Virus record (IMG/VR): IMGVR_UViG_3300020000_000042
Coordinates: 1 to 37,801 of that record
Reading direction: 5' to 3' (one strand)
Length of the DNA stretch: 37,801 bases
Source: a virus
Shown here: positions 12,392 through 24,000 of the stretch, in pieces
Layout: each line of letters begins with the position of its first letter
Numbering within the stretch: the first letter of the stretch is position 1
The notes under the pieces: generated by a model
What the model saw: only the letters and a program-made list of their open reading frames with translations
Database searches by the model: none
What the model was told of the DNA's origin: nothing
Translations under genes and position numbers: made by a program

Positions 12392-14527
12392 TTAAAGTCG
12401 TATTTTAAATATCAAAATCTTATTATCACTCTGAGCGGTAACTGCGATATAGTGTACCCCTGATTTTTCCCAAGCCACATCATCATGAAAGTTTGCATTT
12501 CCTTGCGTATATGTAATCGCATTGTAATAGCCAGCTACTTCAGTAATTACCCCTAGTACATCCGTTTTTAAAACGCGTAATCCAGTTGTCCATGTTGGAA
12601 TAGAATAACGATTTCTATAAAAAGTTAAACCTGTTCCCTTGTTTAAAATATTGAAAGTTGTTGAAAGCGTAGGTGAAGTAAGGTTTGAAATATCTACTGT
12701 ATAAAAATAATTTGTCCCCGCTCCAGTAGTTACAGCTGAGACAGCATTTTGCCCCTGCAATACTCTTGCTCTGTTAGTATCTGAAATTGTGCCGTCAGAG
12801 AGAGACCCCTTCAATGTCCATGATCCTAGAGATATTAATGAGCCGTCTGAGTTTAGCACCTGATAAATTCCTATGTCTACTGAACCTGTAACACGATTAC
12901 AAATAACGACATGCTGACCATCGTCAGTAAAACTAATATCATGGCAACCACCCAGACCATCAGATGTTGAATTATATTCACCCACTAAAGTAAATGAGTC
13001 TGGATTAGTAACATCGAATACTTGGATGTATCCCCCTTTATTTGCTGCAAAGACATAGTTTTTATTTAATCTACTTATAGCAGCTCCATTTACGGATTGT
13101 CCTGAATAAGTAACTGTTGATAATCGTGTTGGATTCTTTGCATTCGAAACATCAAACATTAAAACTTGCTGATCTACAAAGTGCATTACTCTCCAAGGAT
13201 TAAGTATCAAAACTGTTTCACCATCATTTTGATTTGAGTGCCCTAAATATTGTCCAGCTAAAACGGGGACTAGGGGATTACTAATGTCGATTACGCTAAA
13301 AGCGCCATCCACTGATGTAAGTAGATCATCTCCCTTTCCAGAGACGTATAGATATTTTAGATCATCAGAAATCTGAACATCATGGGGATATTTAAGACTC
13401 GAACTTGATAGTGTGGCTACTAAACTAACATTGGCTTCACGATTTAGTAGATAAGAATAAATGGCGTTTCTATTTGAAGATTGCAATGTGGTAATCGCAA
13501 AATAATTTATCTGATTTGTATTTGGATTACTGAAAGCACTGCCGTTATTATTATAAGTTCCTATGTAGAAATTTTGAGTACAAGCATAAGAGCTTGGTGT
13601 AGTAGTATTAATGTTCCCACTGGTAAAACTACCAGCTACAGTTGAGCCATCTTTGTAAACTGTTAATGTATTATTAGGGAAATCAAAATGAGCCTCGAAA
13701 GAATGGAGGCCTGTAGTCGCATTTACAAAAACAGATGATGTACTCTGCCATACAAAACCCTGATATTTTATTCTGAGGTTCCCTCCTGTAGTAATATCAA
13801 TGATTAAACCTATATTAGTCGCATCGGTATTTCCACAAACTGCCCATGCTGTCGTGCTTTGTCCGTCATTCGATCTTACCCCCCATTGTACTGAAAATCC
13901 ACTTGCCCTGGAGAAGAATGTTGAACCTGTACCGCCAATACTTACTCCACCAGTTGTGGTAGTGCGCAGTGTCATAATTTGTAACGCTACATCAGCAGCA
14001 CTTAATAAATTTCCAACGGTAGGAGTATTTATTAAAGATAGGGATCGTGAATTTCCAGAAAGATCGTTCAATGCCGGATCTGCGGATCTAATGGCTATAT
14101 TCTGATCACTTATTAATTCTCTGAATTCATAATAAATATCACTCGTAGCTGATTGGGTGAGAAACTTCCAGTCTGTATTGACCGTGACTGTGATTGTATT
14201 GCTTGCTCGAGTAGGAACAGAGATAACAACATCCCCAGCACCAGTTGGGATAATATTGCAAGTCCATGATTTGTTATCCGCGCTAGATAGATTTGCGGCA
14301 GATCCGTTCGTTACGTTTATCTCCGAAAGAGAAAAAGAAGCGTCCGCTACACCAAGGACAATATATAATTGAAATCCTCCTTCAATGTTTCCGCTCGTCT
14401 CGACATAGACCTTGTTATCAACTATTACAGGAGGCGCAATCGTTGTTATACCTAAAGGCGAAGACCCATTTTGCGCTGAAGCAAAAAGAGAAAGGCAGAG
14501 CAGGAGTGGAAATAATATTCTTTTCAT
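12392..14527 (-). CDS. Secreted-type adhesin with LVIVD beta-propeller
   Basis: A 711-residue protein. Residues 1-18 form a Sec signal peptide (MKRILFPLLLCLSLFASA, then QNGSS). An Ig-like segment with FSLSEINVTNGSA follows (about 50-115), then a LamG/concanavalin-like region (about 195-345, with FSVQWGVRSNDG and LTVYKDGS). Repeats of the LVIVD type make up a beta-propeller from about 365: FSVIDISNPLVPVLAGQY, VLMFDVSNAKNPTRLSTV, IQVFDVTNPDSFTLVGEY, FYTVDISNLTSPTLSTTF. Likely a distal tail adhesin or receptor-binding protein. Its ATG overlaps the stop of the fibre gene. Confidence 0.75.
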   Translation of the reverse strand: MKRILFPLLLCLSLFASAQNGSSPLGITTIAPPVIVDNKVYVETSGNIEGGFQLYIVLGVADASFSLSEINVTNGSAANLSSADNKSWTCNIIPTGAGDVVISVPTRASNTITVTVNTDWKFLTQSATSDIYYEFRELISDQNIAIRSADPALNDLSGNSRSLSLINTPTVGNLLSAADVALQIMTLRTTTTGGVSIGGTGSTFFSRASGFSVQWGVRSNDGQSTTAWAVCGNTDATNIGLIIDITTGGNLRIKYQGFVWQSTSSVFVNATTGLHSFEAHFDFPNNTLTVYKDGSTVAGSFTSGNINTTTPSSYACTQNFYIGTYNNNGSAFSNPNTNQINYFAITTLQSSNRNAIYSYLLNREANVSLVATLSSSSLKYPHDVQISDDLKYLYVSGKGDDLLTSVDGAFSVIDISNPLVPVLAGQYLGHSNQNDGETVLILNPWRVMHFVDQQVLMFDVSNAKNPTRLSTVTYSGQSVNGAAISRLNKNYVFAANKGGYIQVFDVTNPDSFTLVGEYNSTSDGLGGCHDISFTDDGQHVVICNRVTGSVDIGIYQVLNSDGSLISLGSWTLKGSLSDGTISDTNRARVLQGQNAVSAVTTGAGTNYFYTVDISNLTSPTLSTTFNILNKGTGLTFYRNRYSIPTWTTGLRVLKTDVLGVITEVAGYYNAITYTQGNANFHDDVAWEKSGVHYIAVTAQSDNKILIFKIRL

Positions 14528-16662
14528 CGTATTCTAAATGGTTCAATAGAACAAACTACTTGCGGATTGCCTACAGTAAATGTTGATTGAGAATTTACAT
14601 AATATACTGTAGATGTCGCGGTCGGTATTTTAACTATAAATGGAACGAATGTTGTTGTAGCTTTTGCCGCATTACCAGATAAAAGACCCTCATTAAGGTA
14701 AATAATACTTTTAGCTTCGGTTGTTCCGGATGCGCTTGCCGTTGTTGTACTAATTGTAAAAATTGCATTAGCCGTTCCTGTAAGTGTTGCAGAATTTGTG
14801 CTGAAAGTACAAGAGCCTGATACCAGCCATGTACCAGATGTAAGCGTTGTTGATGTGATGTTTTGATATGTTGCTGAAGTGGTATAGTTAGTATAAGTAC
14901 TTTGAATGCCTTCTAAATTTTCCCCTAAATAGCCAGTTGTTGCAGATGAATTATCCGCTACACCTTGAATCTCTGAGCCATTAACATTCTCCCATGAAGG
15001 AGCCGCGCTAACTGAACCCGTTCCAACTTGGCGTATATATTTTGGTGCAGTCGTTGTATTTCCTGCAAGTCTTTGGGGTGCTGGTGTAGCATCTTCATAT
15101 AAAATATCTCCCAACGTTGTCATTGGGTTTGAAAGCTGATTTGTGGTATTGAAAATATACCATTCGTCAGTGCCTATTTTTAATGCCGATAATCCCGCAT
15201 ACTGTTTGGCAAAATTCAAAGTGCCGCTTGCGTTCCTAAAAGTCACACCTGATCCTGCGACTAGAGTAGTTGTTCCCGCACCGTATTGAGTCGCCACAAG
15301 CGTTATATAAAGAGGAAATGCTACGGATGAGTTAGGGGGAATGGTTAGGTTGTTAGCCGATCCCACATTCATTTCAATCGTTTTCCCTATGTCGGTTAAG
15401 GCAAATGTGTAGCTCGCTGTCTGTCGGTTTATAGTACTGACAACCGCAGGAGTAGTAATTGAAGGGGATGTTCCAAAAACAGCCACGCCCGTTCCTGTCT
15501 CATCGGTTAAGGCGCTCGCTAAATTCGCACTCGATGGAGTTGCAAGAAAAGTACTTACGTTACTACCTAATCCAGTGATAGAGCCAACCGCAGGGGTTAC
15601 CGTTTGTTCGCTGATTGAGGTTATCAATCCCTTGCCATTGGAGGTAACAGTTGTACTTTTTGTCGCGCTGCCGAAAGTGCCAACATTGCTGTTAACAGTA
15701 GCTAAAGTTGTAGTTATCGAAGTAGCCCCACTTCCGGTAACATCGCCTGAAAGAGTTATACTTTGATTGCCGGTTAAATAAGTTGAGCTATCAATACTCA
15801 AAGTGCCATCGCCTCCGCTTGTCTTCACAAATCCGTTAGATGTCAGGTTTGAAAGTTTGGCAATATTTTGTGAGGTGTTTACTGTGATCGTATTTGTCGA
15901 TCGAGTCAATCCAGTTGAAAACGTTAGAGCATTCTCGCCTCCTATATCTGAAAGTACTTGCGATGGCGAACGATATTCCTCAGCCGTTTCGCCTGCATTG
16001 ACACGATTGTAGTTTAAGGCCTTTCCGGTGAAGGAACCCGGGCCATCGGTTAATCCAGTGAAAGTTGAGGTCGTTGTTAAATCCCCACTTCCAAGCAATG
16101 AAGTCCCGTTTACAGTTTTAATGTTGGCTCCACTTACCAAAGTAGCTTGCTTTGCGTTTAGTGCAGTTTGTAAATCAGTTTGATCCGACAAAGTTCCAGT
16201 TATACCTCCCCATGTTCCTCCACCTGATCCACCCCCTCCAACGATTTGAAAATTTGTTCCGTCATAAACCAATTTTATGATCTGACCAGCTATAATGTCA
16301 CCGGAAATCAAAGCGGAACTTGCTGATTTTTTTATCGCCTTAGCACCTAATCCATTGATATTTATTGTTGCTGCGCCAGTGTTTGCATTTGTGAATTTAA
16401 TAATTACATTCAAATTAGTTTGATAGCTTGTTACCCATCCTATAGCAACGGTATAAGTGTTTGTTCCGCCTGCAGTGTATCCCTCAAGTCTCGATATTTT
16501 GCTATTGGTTAACTCATCGAAAAGAGTTGCTTCATTTGCTCCCGTAATTATTGGTGCCGTTCGAATCCAGTTGTTTGTATTCGTCTTTATCGTGGCATCA
16601 GGTGTTTGCCCGAAAGATGTTAAGGCGAATAATAGCAGTATTTGGAGAATAAGTTTTTTCAT
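14524..16662 (-). CDS. Tail fibre protein with signal peptide
   Basis: A 712-residue protein, low in charge and rich in T, S, G and N. It starts with a Sec-type signal (MKKLILQILLLFALTSFGQ). Fibre-like repeats fill the rest: IAGQIIKLVYDGTNFQIVGG (about 125-145), a GGGGSGGG hinge, NGFVKTSGGDGTLSIDSSTY, and LSGDVTGSGATSITTTLATV with GTVTSNGKGL-like repeats typical of phage tail fibres. The C-terminal 120 residues form a beta-rich domain that probably trimerises or binds the receptor. Function is inferred from composition and gene order between the tail-collar and adhesin genes. Confidence 0.8.
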   Translation of the reverse strand: MKKLILQILLLFALTSFGQTPDATIKTNTNNWIRTAPIITGANEATLFDELTNSKISRLEGYTAGGTNTYTVAIGWVTSYQTNLNVIIKFTNANTGAATININGLGAKAIKKSASSALISGDIIAGQIIKLVYDGTNFQIVGGGGSGGGTWGGITGTLSDQTDLQTALNAKQATLVSGANIKTVNGTSLLGSGDLTTTSTFTGLTDGPGSFTGKALNYNRVNAGETAEEYRSPSQVLSDIGGENALTFSTGLTRSTNTITVNTSQNIAKLSNLTSNGFVKTSGGDGTLSIDSSTYLTGNQSITLSGDVTGSGATSITTTLATVNSNVGTFGSATKSTTVTSNGKGLITSISEQTVTPAVGSITGLGSNVSTFLATPSSANLASALTDETGTGVAVFGTSPSITTPAVVSTINRQTASYTFALTDIGKTIEMNVGSANNLTIPPNSSVAFPLYITLVATQYGAGTTTLVAGSGVTFRNASGTLNFAKQYAGLSALKIGTDEWYIFNTTNQLSNPMTTLGDILYEDATPAPQRLAGNTTTAPKYIRQVGTGSVSAAPSWENVNGSEIQGVADNSSATTGYLGENLEGIQSTYTNYTTSATYQNITSTTLTSGTWLVSGSCTFSTNSATLTGTANAIFTISTTTASASGTTEAKSIIYLNEGLLSGNAAKATTTFVPFIVKIPTATSTVYYVNSQSTFTVGNPQVVCSIEPFRIR

Positions 16663-16665
16663 ATA

Positions 16666-17409
16666 TCAATATTTGATAATCATATTTAGGGTAACAAATG
16701 GAGGGCGGTTCTCATGGGCTGATCCGCTACCTGCATTATTGGTCATTACTCCTGTAATAGAACTAGATGTCTTGCCTACATTAGCCGTATTTGTATTTCC
16801 CGTAAGTTGGTAGTTATCGTCAGATCCAGCCCCTTGAAGTTCTCCTGAAATAGGATAAGAAGAAGATAACCCAACATTACCCACATTTCCTGAAGCATTA
16901 TAAACGGATAAATGAGTATGCCCGGGATCGGTAACTCCGTGGCTATGTGAAGGCATTTCACTTGTGGTTAGCACATGCGTTTTCTCTCCTCCTGTTTTAT
17001 TTATTGCGTTATAATCTGAATCACTAGATTTATAGCCTGCAACAAATTGACCGCCTCCATTTGGTAAATTAAATGTAGTGGAATGATCACCCGCGCCAAA
17101 AGTAGAATCTATGGCTGCAAATAAGTTAGCATAAGTTATTCTACTAATAGCCGATCCATCACAAGATAGCCAACCAACAGGAGCGGCTGTTGTTCCCCAG
17201 TACATTATCATTCCAGGTTGGAGTCCAGTAGAATCGGCAATGTTTGGTTTCGATTGATTTAATCTTGTATAAAGCCGCCAAAGAAAAGTAGCATTATTTT
17301 TTTTTGGAGTGTTAATCTTCAGTGAATCGATTGCAGTCTGATTTTCAGCATCGCTTTGAGCGAAGGAAAGAGCAGGAAGCAAAAAAATGAGATATATTAA
17401 TTTTTTCAT
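16666..17409 (-). CDS. Tail-collar domain protein with signal peptide
   Basis: A 247-residue protein starting MKKLIYLIFLLPALSFAQS, a Sec signal; the upstream ATG at 17472 is less likely. A tail-collar domain (PF07484 type) follows at about 70-140: PGMIMYWGTTAAPVGWLSCDG, YANLFAAIDSTFGAGDHSTTFNLPN. After it come MPSHSHGVTDPGHTHLSV and the C-terminal SGSAHENRPPFVTLNMIIKY, the usual end of microcystin-dependent-protein-like phage collar proteins. Likely a distal tail fibre or collar part. Confidence 0.88.
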   Translation of the reverse strand: MKKLIYLIFLLPALSFAQSDAENQTAIDSLKINTPKKNNATFLWRLYTRLNQSKPNIADSTGLQPGMIMYWGTTAAPVGWLSCDGSAISRITYANLFAAIDSTFGAGDHSTTFNLPNGGGQFVAGYKSSDSDYNAINKTGGEKTHVLTTSEMPSHSHGVTDPGHTHLSVYNASGNVGNVGLSSSYPISGELQGAGSDDNYQLTGNTNTANVGKTSSSITGVMTNNAGSGSAHENRPPFVTLNMIIKY

Positions 17410-17411
17410 GG

Positions 17412-18254
17412 TTAAATAATGTTTCGTATAACTCCTTTTGAAAGCCAAGTTGATGCCATGTCGAAAGCACATCTTTCATCTACGTCCGCACGATCAAAAC
17501 TTTCGTAATCTTGCCATTCTATGCCGTCAATTATTACAGATCCTTTTGGACAATGATCGAGAATGTCTTCAATTTTATCCAAAATATAATGAGGCAAAAG
17601 AATAATCTTTAATAATTGTTGCTTCGTTCTGATTATAGATGTTGTTACAATATTTGACTGACTTAAATCGAGATGAGTTGTAACCTTTACGCCACGAGTT
17701 TTATAAAATCTACATGGTAACCTGAAAGCAAAGTAATGCCCGTTGTTAGGATATTTTATGCCTGCAAAATTTGTGTCTGATTTGTAATAGGCCAACTTAG
17801 TGCCATAGGATTGTGTCAATGGAATATCGGAACTGAAAAGATGATAATCGCTTTTGTAAATATCGGTTCCGCTTCCGAGCGTGTCTAAGGTTTCGCTGTC
17901 TAAAGTCTCATCATCCAAAGTTCCCGGATTCAAGCTGATATAAAACCTAGCATATTGATCTGGAAGACTTAATGATGACCAAGTAAATTCAACATCGAAG
18001 CAATATTTACCAGAAACAATTGTTTTTGTGAAGTCTAAATATCCGATCTGCACGCCATCACAATCAACGATTCGTAAACCATAAGCGTTATCATTGTTTG
18101 TCTCATTACTGATCTGTAACTTGATTGTATCAGAAGTAAGCCATTCCTGATAAAAAGGCCGTGTATCTATGAAGGCGTTAATAGATTCATTGAAAGTAGG
18201 CTCCCCAATTGGCCAGAAATGTACCGGTAAAGCTTCAGATACTACTATCGCCAT
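17412..18254 (-). CDS. Predicted tail or baseplate protein (280 residues)
   Basis: A 280-residue beta-rich protein without a recognised motif. Segments such as LQISNETNNDNAYGLRIVDCDG and YCFDVEFTWSSLSL suggest a jelly-roll or galactose-binding-like core, and the C-terminal IVTTSIIRTKQQLLKIILLPHYIL is unusual. It lies between the large tail protein and the collar gene, so a tail-tip role is likely. A short GTLDDETLDSETLDTL repeat is present at about residues 114-129. Confidence 0.7.
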   Translation of the reverse strand: MAIVVSEALPVHFWPIGEPTFNESINAFIDTRPFYQEWLTSDTIKLQISNETNNDNAYGLRIVDCDGVQIGYLDFTKTIVSGKYCFDVEFTWSSLSLPDQYARFYISLNPGTLDDETLDSETLDTLGSGTDIYKSDYHLFSSDIPLTQSYGTKLAYYKSDTNFAGIKYPNNGHYFAFRLPCRFYKTRGVKVTTHLDLSQSNIVTTSIIRTKQQLLKIILLPHYILDKIEDILDHCPKGSVIIDGIEWQDYESFDRADVDERCAFDMASTWLSKGVIRNII

Positions 18255-18308
18255 GTCCCAAAGTTAAATATTATTCCCAATTTCATACCAATTACCATTT
18301 TAAAACTT

Positions 18309-21002
18309 TCAATCATAACGAGGCTCAAATCTAGACTCATGCCTGCGCGAGCTTCCGATTTGGCCGCTGCTTTCGTCCACAACAATATCAAAGGCATCAT
18401 CCAAGGTCTTAGGCCATGCGATTATTTTAAAGAAGCCAGTACCTACAATCCTTTCGCATAACTTAATATAAAATTTCTTGTAATCGGCCTCGGTTTGGCT
18501 TATCCCGATGGGTAAATATTTATTCGCCCGCAATGTTTTGTATTGCTCCAATGTCAATTTATGGTCTATTTCATAAGGCATAGGCACGAAAAGAGGTGTA
18601 GAACTTACCGGAATGTCGCCATTTTCAGCAACGGATTCGCCAGAGTCATCACCAGGGCAATCCGTTGTCATGGTTGATGTCATCACATAATTACCCTCAC
18701 CACTTGCGAACTTCCAAAGAGATGTCAAATAATTCTGAAGACATCCCGAAACGTAATTCAGCCCCCGCAAAAAATTACGGGCCGGTGTATAACGGTTATT
18801 GTAACGGGTGTCTGAATTACTAAGATTGGTTATCGAACTGAAATTCTCATCAAGCTCGGGAGTATAGCCGTCATCTGTTTCATTTCGGACAACTGCAATG
18901 CCGAAAGTATCATTGTCATAAGTGTAGTTAGCACTCAAAAGGTTGCCTATCCTTCGCGTTGTCTCCAATGTAAGGCTTGCCATCACCATTTTACTCAAAA
19001 ACTCTATAGCCTTACCTATTTTCTTGAATCGTGGGGTATAAGTGTGAACCGTTTGGGCATCATCGATACCGGATGGAGTGCCGACACCGGTTGCAGCCTG
19101 ACTCTGCCATTTTTGATGACCTATTTTAACCGAGTTGAACTGATGATCGGGGTCATAACTTCTTTTGATGAAAAACACGTTAGAAAGGAAAACAACTGGG
19201 TCACCATCAGGAAAGAAGTGATCTAAAGTCTCGCACCGGATAACATCTTGCTCCACATCATCAATAACTTTCTTTTCGTACCCAATGCCGATGAAATGAA
19301 CAGGATATTCCTCCTCAAACCAGTCCTGCATGCTGCTGAAATAGGGCTTGTTTTTGTTTGGGTCAGCATCGCCCGCCAATGGATAGCCGCGAAGATGCAA
19401 ACCCTTCATCTTGGCAAGTTGTGATCCGCATCCAACGGCATCATAAACCCGTGAAGTATGTTGGTTTCCGAAGTAATCAGAGTAGAAAAGGCCGCTTTGG
19501 CCGGTAATACGGTCTATAATACCTGAAGCCACATCATGGGTTAGAAATGCTTCGGTTGTGGAGTCGGGGCTTGTAGAATTAAAATAAATATTAGCTTCAC
19601 TATCACCATATGCCTCCAACCCCTCATAAATATGTTTTTTTTCAATTCTCCAATTAGCCCGTATTTGACCTGGTGCATTTATTATTGCTGTGATTACATA
19701 AGTGTCATCAACTAAAACCCCACCTAAATTACCAGAGCCAGAAATTAACCATGTATCCATTGCTTTAATACCACCTCCATCTAATTCTAAAGCCGGAAAT
19801 AAATTGATAGAGGCATCCCATTGCAATTGATTAAATTCATTTGGAGGAACTCCATTCTTAGCAACACCCCTAAAAAATGATGAAACACCAGTTACTATAG
19901 TATCGCTTCCTTGTTGAAAATAAATGCTTTCGTCAATTGATTCGTGAGCCCACCCTTCATTTCCCCATAACCAGAAACCCAAAAGTTTTGCCGCATCTGT
20001 TCCGTCTTGTTGTATTACTCCATAAACTTTTAAGGCATCATTTTTAGAGATTACTTTTTCAAATCCAGCTAAAGTATAATCTGTTACAGTGGTTTCTTGA
20101 TTAGTTATCAAATTACCATCATTATCTAAATATGTGGCAGGAACATTTCTATCAGATTTTGAGAAGGGGATTGGTTCTTGATTGTTTATCTGAATGTATA
20201 ATTCTAGATCTCCAATGGTTGAAGATAGTTTATCAGCTGTAGCTTGTGTAAAATATATTGATGTACCTGGGAAATTGGCATCTGTTTTGGAGTCCTCTTT
20301 TGAAAATGTGAATTTTAAATTATTGATTATTAATGTTCCCCCTGAGTCAAAATTGAATAATGGAGAAACTAACTCCTTCTCGGTTGCTGTCCCAAAGTTA
20401 AAATATGTTTCAATCTCTGTAATATTTACTAAGTCAAATGAAAGTGCTAAAATTAATTCTGGCGGTGGATGACCAAATGGATTAATAGAAAAGAATTGAT
20501 TATTCTTTTGAGACGCCTTAAATGATTTAGGAATTTTCTGACTCGGCAGGGGCAAAGTAAACTTAGGCGTAGCCGCAACCGCATTGCCATCCATATCAAC
20601 TGTCGATCTAATATCAACAGGTGAAGCTATGCGAGTTTTAAACCGTGTCCAGAAATCGGCCTGCGTGAAATTTATCTGTAATAAATGGCCGTCATTACCT
20701 AGCGTTTCAATGATAAGTCCTATCGGAATTTGACCTGAGTAAAAAAATTCAAACTGGTCATCATCATTCGGGTCTACCTCCACCAATACAGAAAGCAATC
20801 CATCGGGACCGAAAAGTTTTTCACGTGAAACAATCCATTCTCGCGCATCACCATAAGTAAGGAAAGAAGATTTGAATATCTCATCTAACCCCCACCACTT
20901 TTGATCTCGCGAAAAACCAATCGAGGCCGTATCCCATCCCGAAGGATCTGATATTACCTTAATGGTATTGGCCTCGTCTGTGAGAGTGAACTTGAAAGTC
21001 AT
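18309..21002 (-). CDS. Large tail-tip / baseplate protein (897 residues)
   Basis: A large protein placed directly after the tape-measure gene, where siphoviruses encode distal tail, hub or tail-associated lysin proteins. The N-terminal region (FTLTDEANTIKVISDPSGWDTASIGFSRDQ and FFYSGQIPIGLII) looks like a conserved tail domain of Bacteroidota phages. The middle holds beta-rich segments and FHHGI-like loops. I see no clear peptidase motif. The start follows the previous stop directly. Function is from position. Confidence 0.75.
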   Translation of the reverse strand: MTFKFTLTDEANTIKVISDPSGWDTASIGFSRDQKWWGLDEIFKSSFLTYGDAREWIVSREKLFGPDGLLSVLVEVDPNDDDQFEFFYSGQIPIGLIIETLGNDGHLLQINFTQADFWTRFKTRIASPVDIRSTVDMDGNAVAATPKFTLPLPSQKIPKSFKASQKNNQFFSINPFGHPPPELILALSFDLVNITEIETYFNFGTATEKELVSPLFNFDSGGTLIINNLKFTFSKEDSKTDANFPGTSIYFTQATADKLSSTIGDLELYIQINNQEPIPFSKSDRNVPATYLDNDGNLITNQETTVTDYTLAGFEKVISKNDALKVYGVIQQDGTDAAKLLGFWLWGNEGWAHESIDESIYFQQGSDTIVTGVSSFFRGVAKNGVPPNEFNQLQWDASINLFPALELDGGGIKAMDTWLISGSGNLGGVLVDDTYVITAIINAPGQIRANWRIEKKHIYEGLEAYGDSEANIYFNSTSPDSTTEAFLTHDVASGIIDRITGQSGLFYSDYFGNQHTSRVYDAVGCGSQLAKMKGLHLRGYPLAGDADPNKNKPYFSSMQDWFEEEYPVHFIGIGYEKKVIDDVEQDVIRCETLDHFFPDGDPVVFLSNVFFIKRSYDPDHQFNSVKIGHQKWQSQAATGVGTPSGIDDAQTVHTYTPRFKKIGKAIEFLSKMVMASLTLETTRRIGNLLSANYTYDNDTFGIAVVRNETDDGYTPELDENFSSITNLSNSDTRYNNRYTPARNFLRGLNYVSGCLQNYLTSLWKFASGEGNYVMTSTMTTDCPGDDSGESVAENGDIPVSSTPLFVPMPYEIDHKLTLEQYKTLRANKYLPIGISQTEADYKKFYIKLCERIVGTGFFKIIAWPKTLDDAFDIVVDESSGQIGSSRRHESRFEPRYD

Positions 21003-24000
21003 TTAATGGTTGCCTGATAATGCCAAAACTCTTTTTATGTGCGTGTCACTTTCTTGCCGTAGTTCATAAACACCCGATGCCATTCGGGCATAATTAGGGT
21101 AACGCGGTTTGTTGTTCTTCATATCGGAACGCAAGCCCTTAATTTCTGTTATTACCCCTGTCATGTTCAATGGAATTGTGTTACCGCTTTGTGAACTTGA
21201 AAGGCCTGCTAAGGCTAACACTTTCATTGTCTCTTTGCTTGGTAACACCTCAGTGCCGCTTGGTAAGTCCATAACCGTTGCGCGGTTAGGCGTTAGTTTA
21301 AGTTGTCCAGAAGGCAAGGTTAAAAGCTCTGTGCCTTGTTCCCCGACTAAAGCCTTACCGCCTGGGTGATTGTCAGTACCTAAGTAATACGCAGGTATTG
21401 GTGTAGATTCAACCTTTGCTAGTTCTAAAGCTCCCAATGCACCAACGATAACAGCTAACGGAATCGCAAAATATCCACCGGCCGCAATAGTTTCGCTTAC
21501 TGCTACAGCTGTGTTTATCAAAATCTTTGCTTCGCTTAATTCCTTATCTCTGACCGCCTGATCGTGTTTTAATTTTGCCTCTTCTTTTTGAATCTTTTTT
21601 TGCTCTTGGGCAAATCTTAGATCAATCTGTTTTTTAGCCTCTGCATTATCCCCTGCTAGAGTAATTTGTTTGTCATGATTTTCTTGAAGAGATGCTAATT
21701 GATTTTCAAGGTTTTGAATCTTTGAGTCAGTTTCATTTTTTGAAATAGTATCAATAGCATCAAGTGCAGCATTCGCCAAGGCTACCTCCTGTTGAAATAA
21801 TTTTTTCTTTCGATCGAGATAAGTTTGATTATTTCTATCTCGCATTGCTTCCCTTATCGCTGCTTCCTTAGCCTCTATATCTGTGAGTTTTAATTGAGTA
21901 TCAACTCCTTCTTTTATTACTAGCTTCTTTTGCTCTTCAAGATTGTCTATTTCATTTTGTGCTATCTTGTTTTCTGTGCTAATAATAATCCTGGCTTTCT
22001 CCGCCTCATAAGCAGTTGCTGAAATAGCCCCCGAATGTAGTTTCTCATTTAAATCAATAAGGTTTTTTTCAACCTCAATCTTTACTTTCTCATTTAAAAC
22101 CGTGGCATCACGCGCCAGAGTAGTGAATACATTTACCTTCGTGTCTACAAGCAATTTCTGATTTACTGCTTTTACTTTGTTTTCATAATTATCTTGTAGT
22201 ACTTCAATCTGAGCTTCAAGTTCTTTTTCATGTTGAAGTTTCAATCCATCAGCAGCAATCTTTTGCTTGCTTGCCTCTTTCGCTGATGCAATTTCTTTTT
22301 CAAGTCCATTTGTAGAGATTGCAATTTCTAAAGCCGCGTTTGATTTCAACGCGGACGCACGAGCCTCATAACTACTATCATCGGCCGCCAATATTTTGCT
22401 ATTGGTTTGAATTATTCCATTAAGTCGTGCGGTGTCTTGATCTTTTATTAGATTATAGTAAAGCAAAGCTGCATCACCTCGCCTTTTAGCGAAGTCAATC
22501 TCATTCTTTAATAAATCTTGCTTCAGTTTGAGGTCAATTACTTCTTTCTGACTAGTATAATTAATCTCTATTTTTAATCGTTCTGCTTGAAATACCTGAT
22601 CAGCAGCTAGGACATCTTCTTTATTAAAGTCTGCTTTCTCTCCATTGATCGCCTTGAATCTTTCAATAGCAGCTTTCTCTGCCTGCGCAAGCAAAACTAT
22701 TCCTGTGTTTTGCGCAATCTTCTTTTCATCCTCAGCATCTTTTAAATAAGCTTCTTTTTTTTGTTGCTCTGTTGATCGAAGGTTACCAAGTATTAAAGCA
22801 TTTCTAGAAATTTCAGACTGTAAAATCTCGTTGTCAATATCCTTGTTTGTCTTCACTAAAGATAATTGCCTTTCTGTTTCTTGCTTCGCTATTTCTATTT
22901 CAAGCGAAACAATTTGAGCCATTATTCTACGCGTTCCGGCATAGGCTTGCTGTTTAGCTTCATTAATTTTATTATACAGTTCGATGATCTCTTGAAAATC
23001 TTTTGCGCTGAATGTTTTCTTTAAATCAGCTACTGAAAGTTTTTCAAACTCTGCCTTGGTTCCATCGAATCTACCGGACTCAATAGCAATAGCGAAACCC
23101 TTTTGCTTGGCCTCTGCTTCGGCTTGTTTAGTGGCCGCCTCTGCTAGTTCTTGCTGAATTTTTAACGCCTCTTTATCAGCTTCAAGTCTCTTTTTTTGTG
23201 AGTTAAGAAGAGCATCACGGCTTTCAAAAATGAGTCTGTTCTTCTCAAGTTCCTGAGTACTTTCTTCTAGTGTCAACTCAATTCTATCCTTTTGCAAAGC
23301 CCTTCCTTCAAGCGCATTTTCCCGATACTCTTTGGCTCCTTCGCTTTCGATTGCTTGTTTGGCTTTTGATAAAAGTATAATGGCAGGCTGTGCTTTAAAG
23401 GCTTCTACTAAAGCTTGTCCAACATCAGCAAAAATATTTTTTGTCTGAATCCACGCATATTCTAAATCTGTCGTTACCTCAAATAATTCTTTCGCTCCTG
23501 CTGCGGTACGTGTGAAATAAGCGGCTATTGAGGTAGCAATAAAAGCCCCTGCTGCGGTAACTAACCCACCGACACTCAATGCCGCACCTTTAATCAATTG
23601 CCCTGCTGATAATGCTTTACTGCCTATCTCTTCAATCTTCTCACCAGCGGGGCCAAGTTTTCCTAGTAAGCCTTCAAATTGTCCTTTTAATCCTTCTGTT
23701 GCTAGTTCGTATTTACCTACATTTTGTTGATTTCTTCCGATGCTTTTAGAAAGTTCGTCATATCCCTTGAATTGGTCTTGAATTACTTTTAAAAGTTGTT
23801 GCCCTTGTGGTGCTTGCCGTTGCTGTTCGCTTGTAAGTAAAGAATATGCCTTTTGATTGGCCGCAAGTGCAACGCCTAACTGCTGACGAGATGCATTTTC
23901 TTTGGTAATGGAAATTGCAGCCCTATCCCCTAATTCGTTAGTGAGTTTAACCTTATCTTTTAGATCAGCCAATACTTTAGCTTGCGCCTGATAAGTATCT

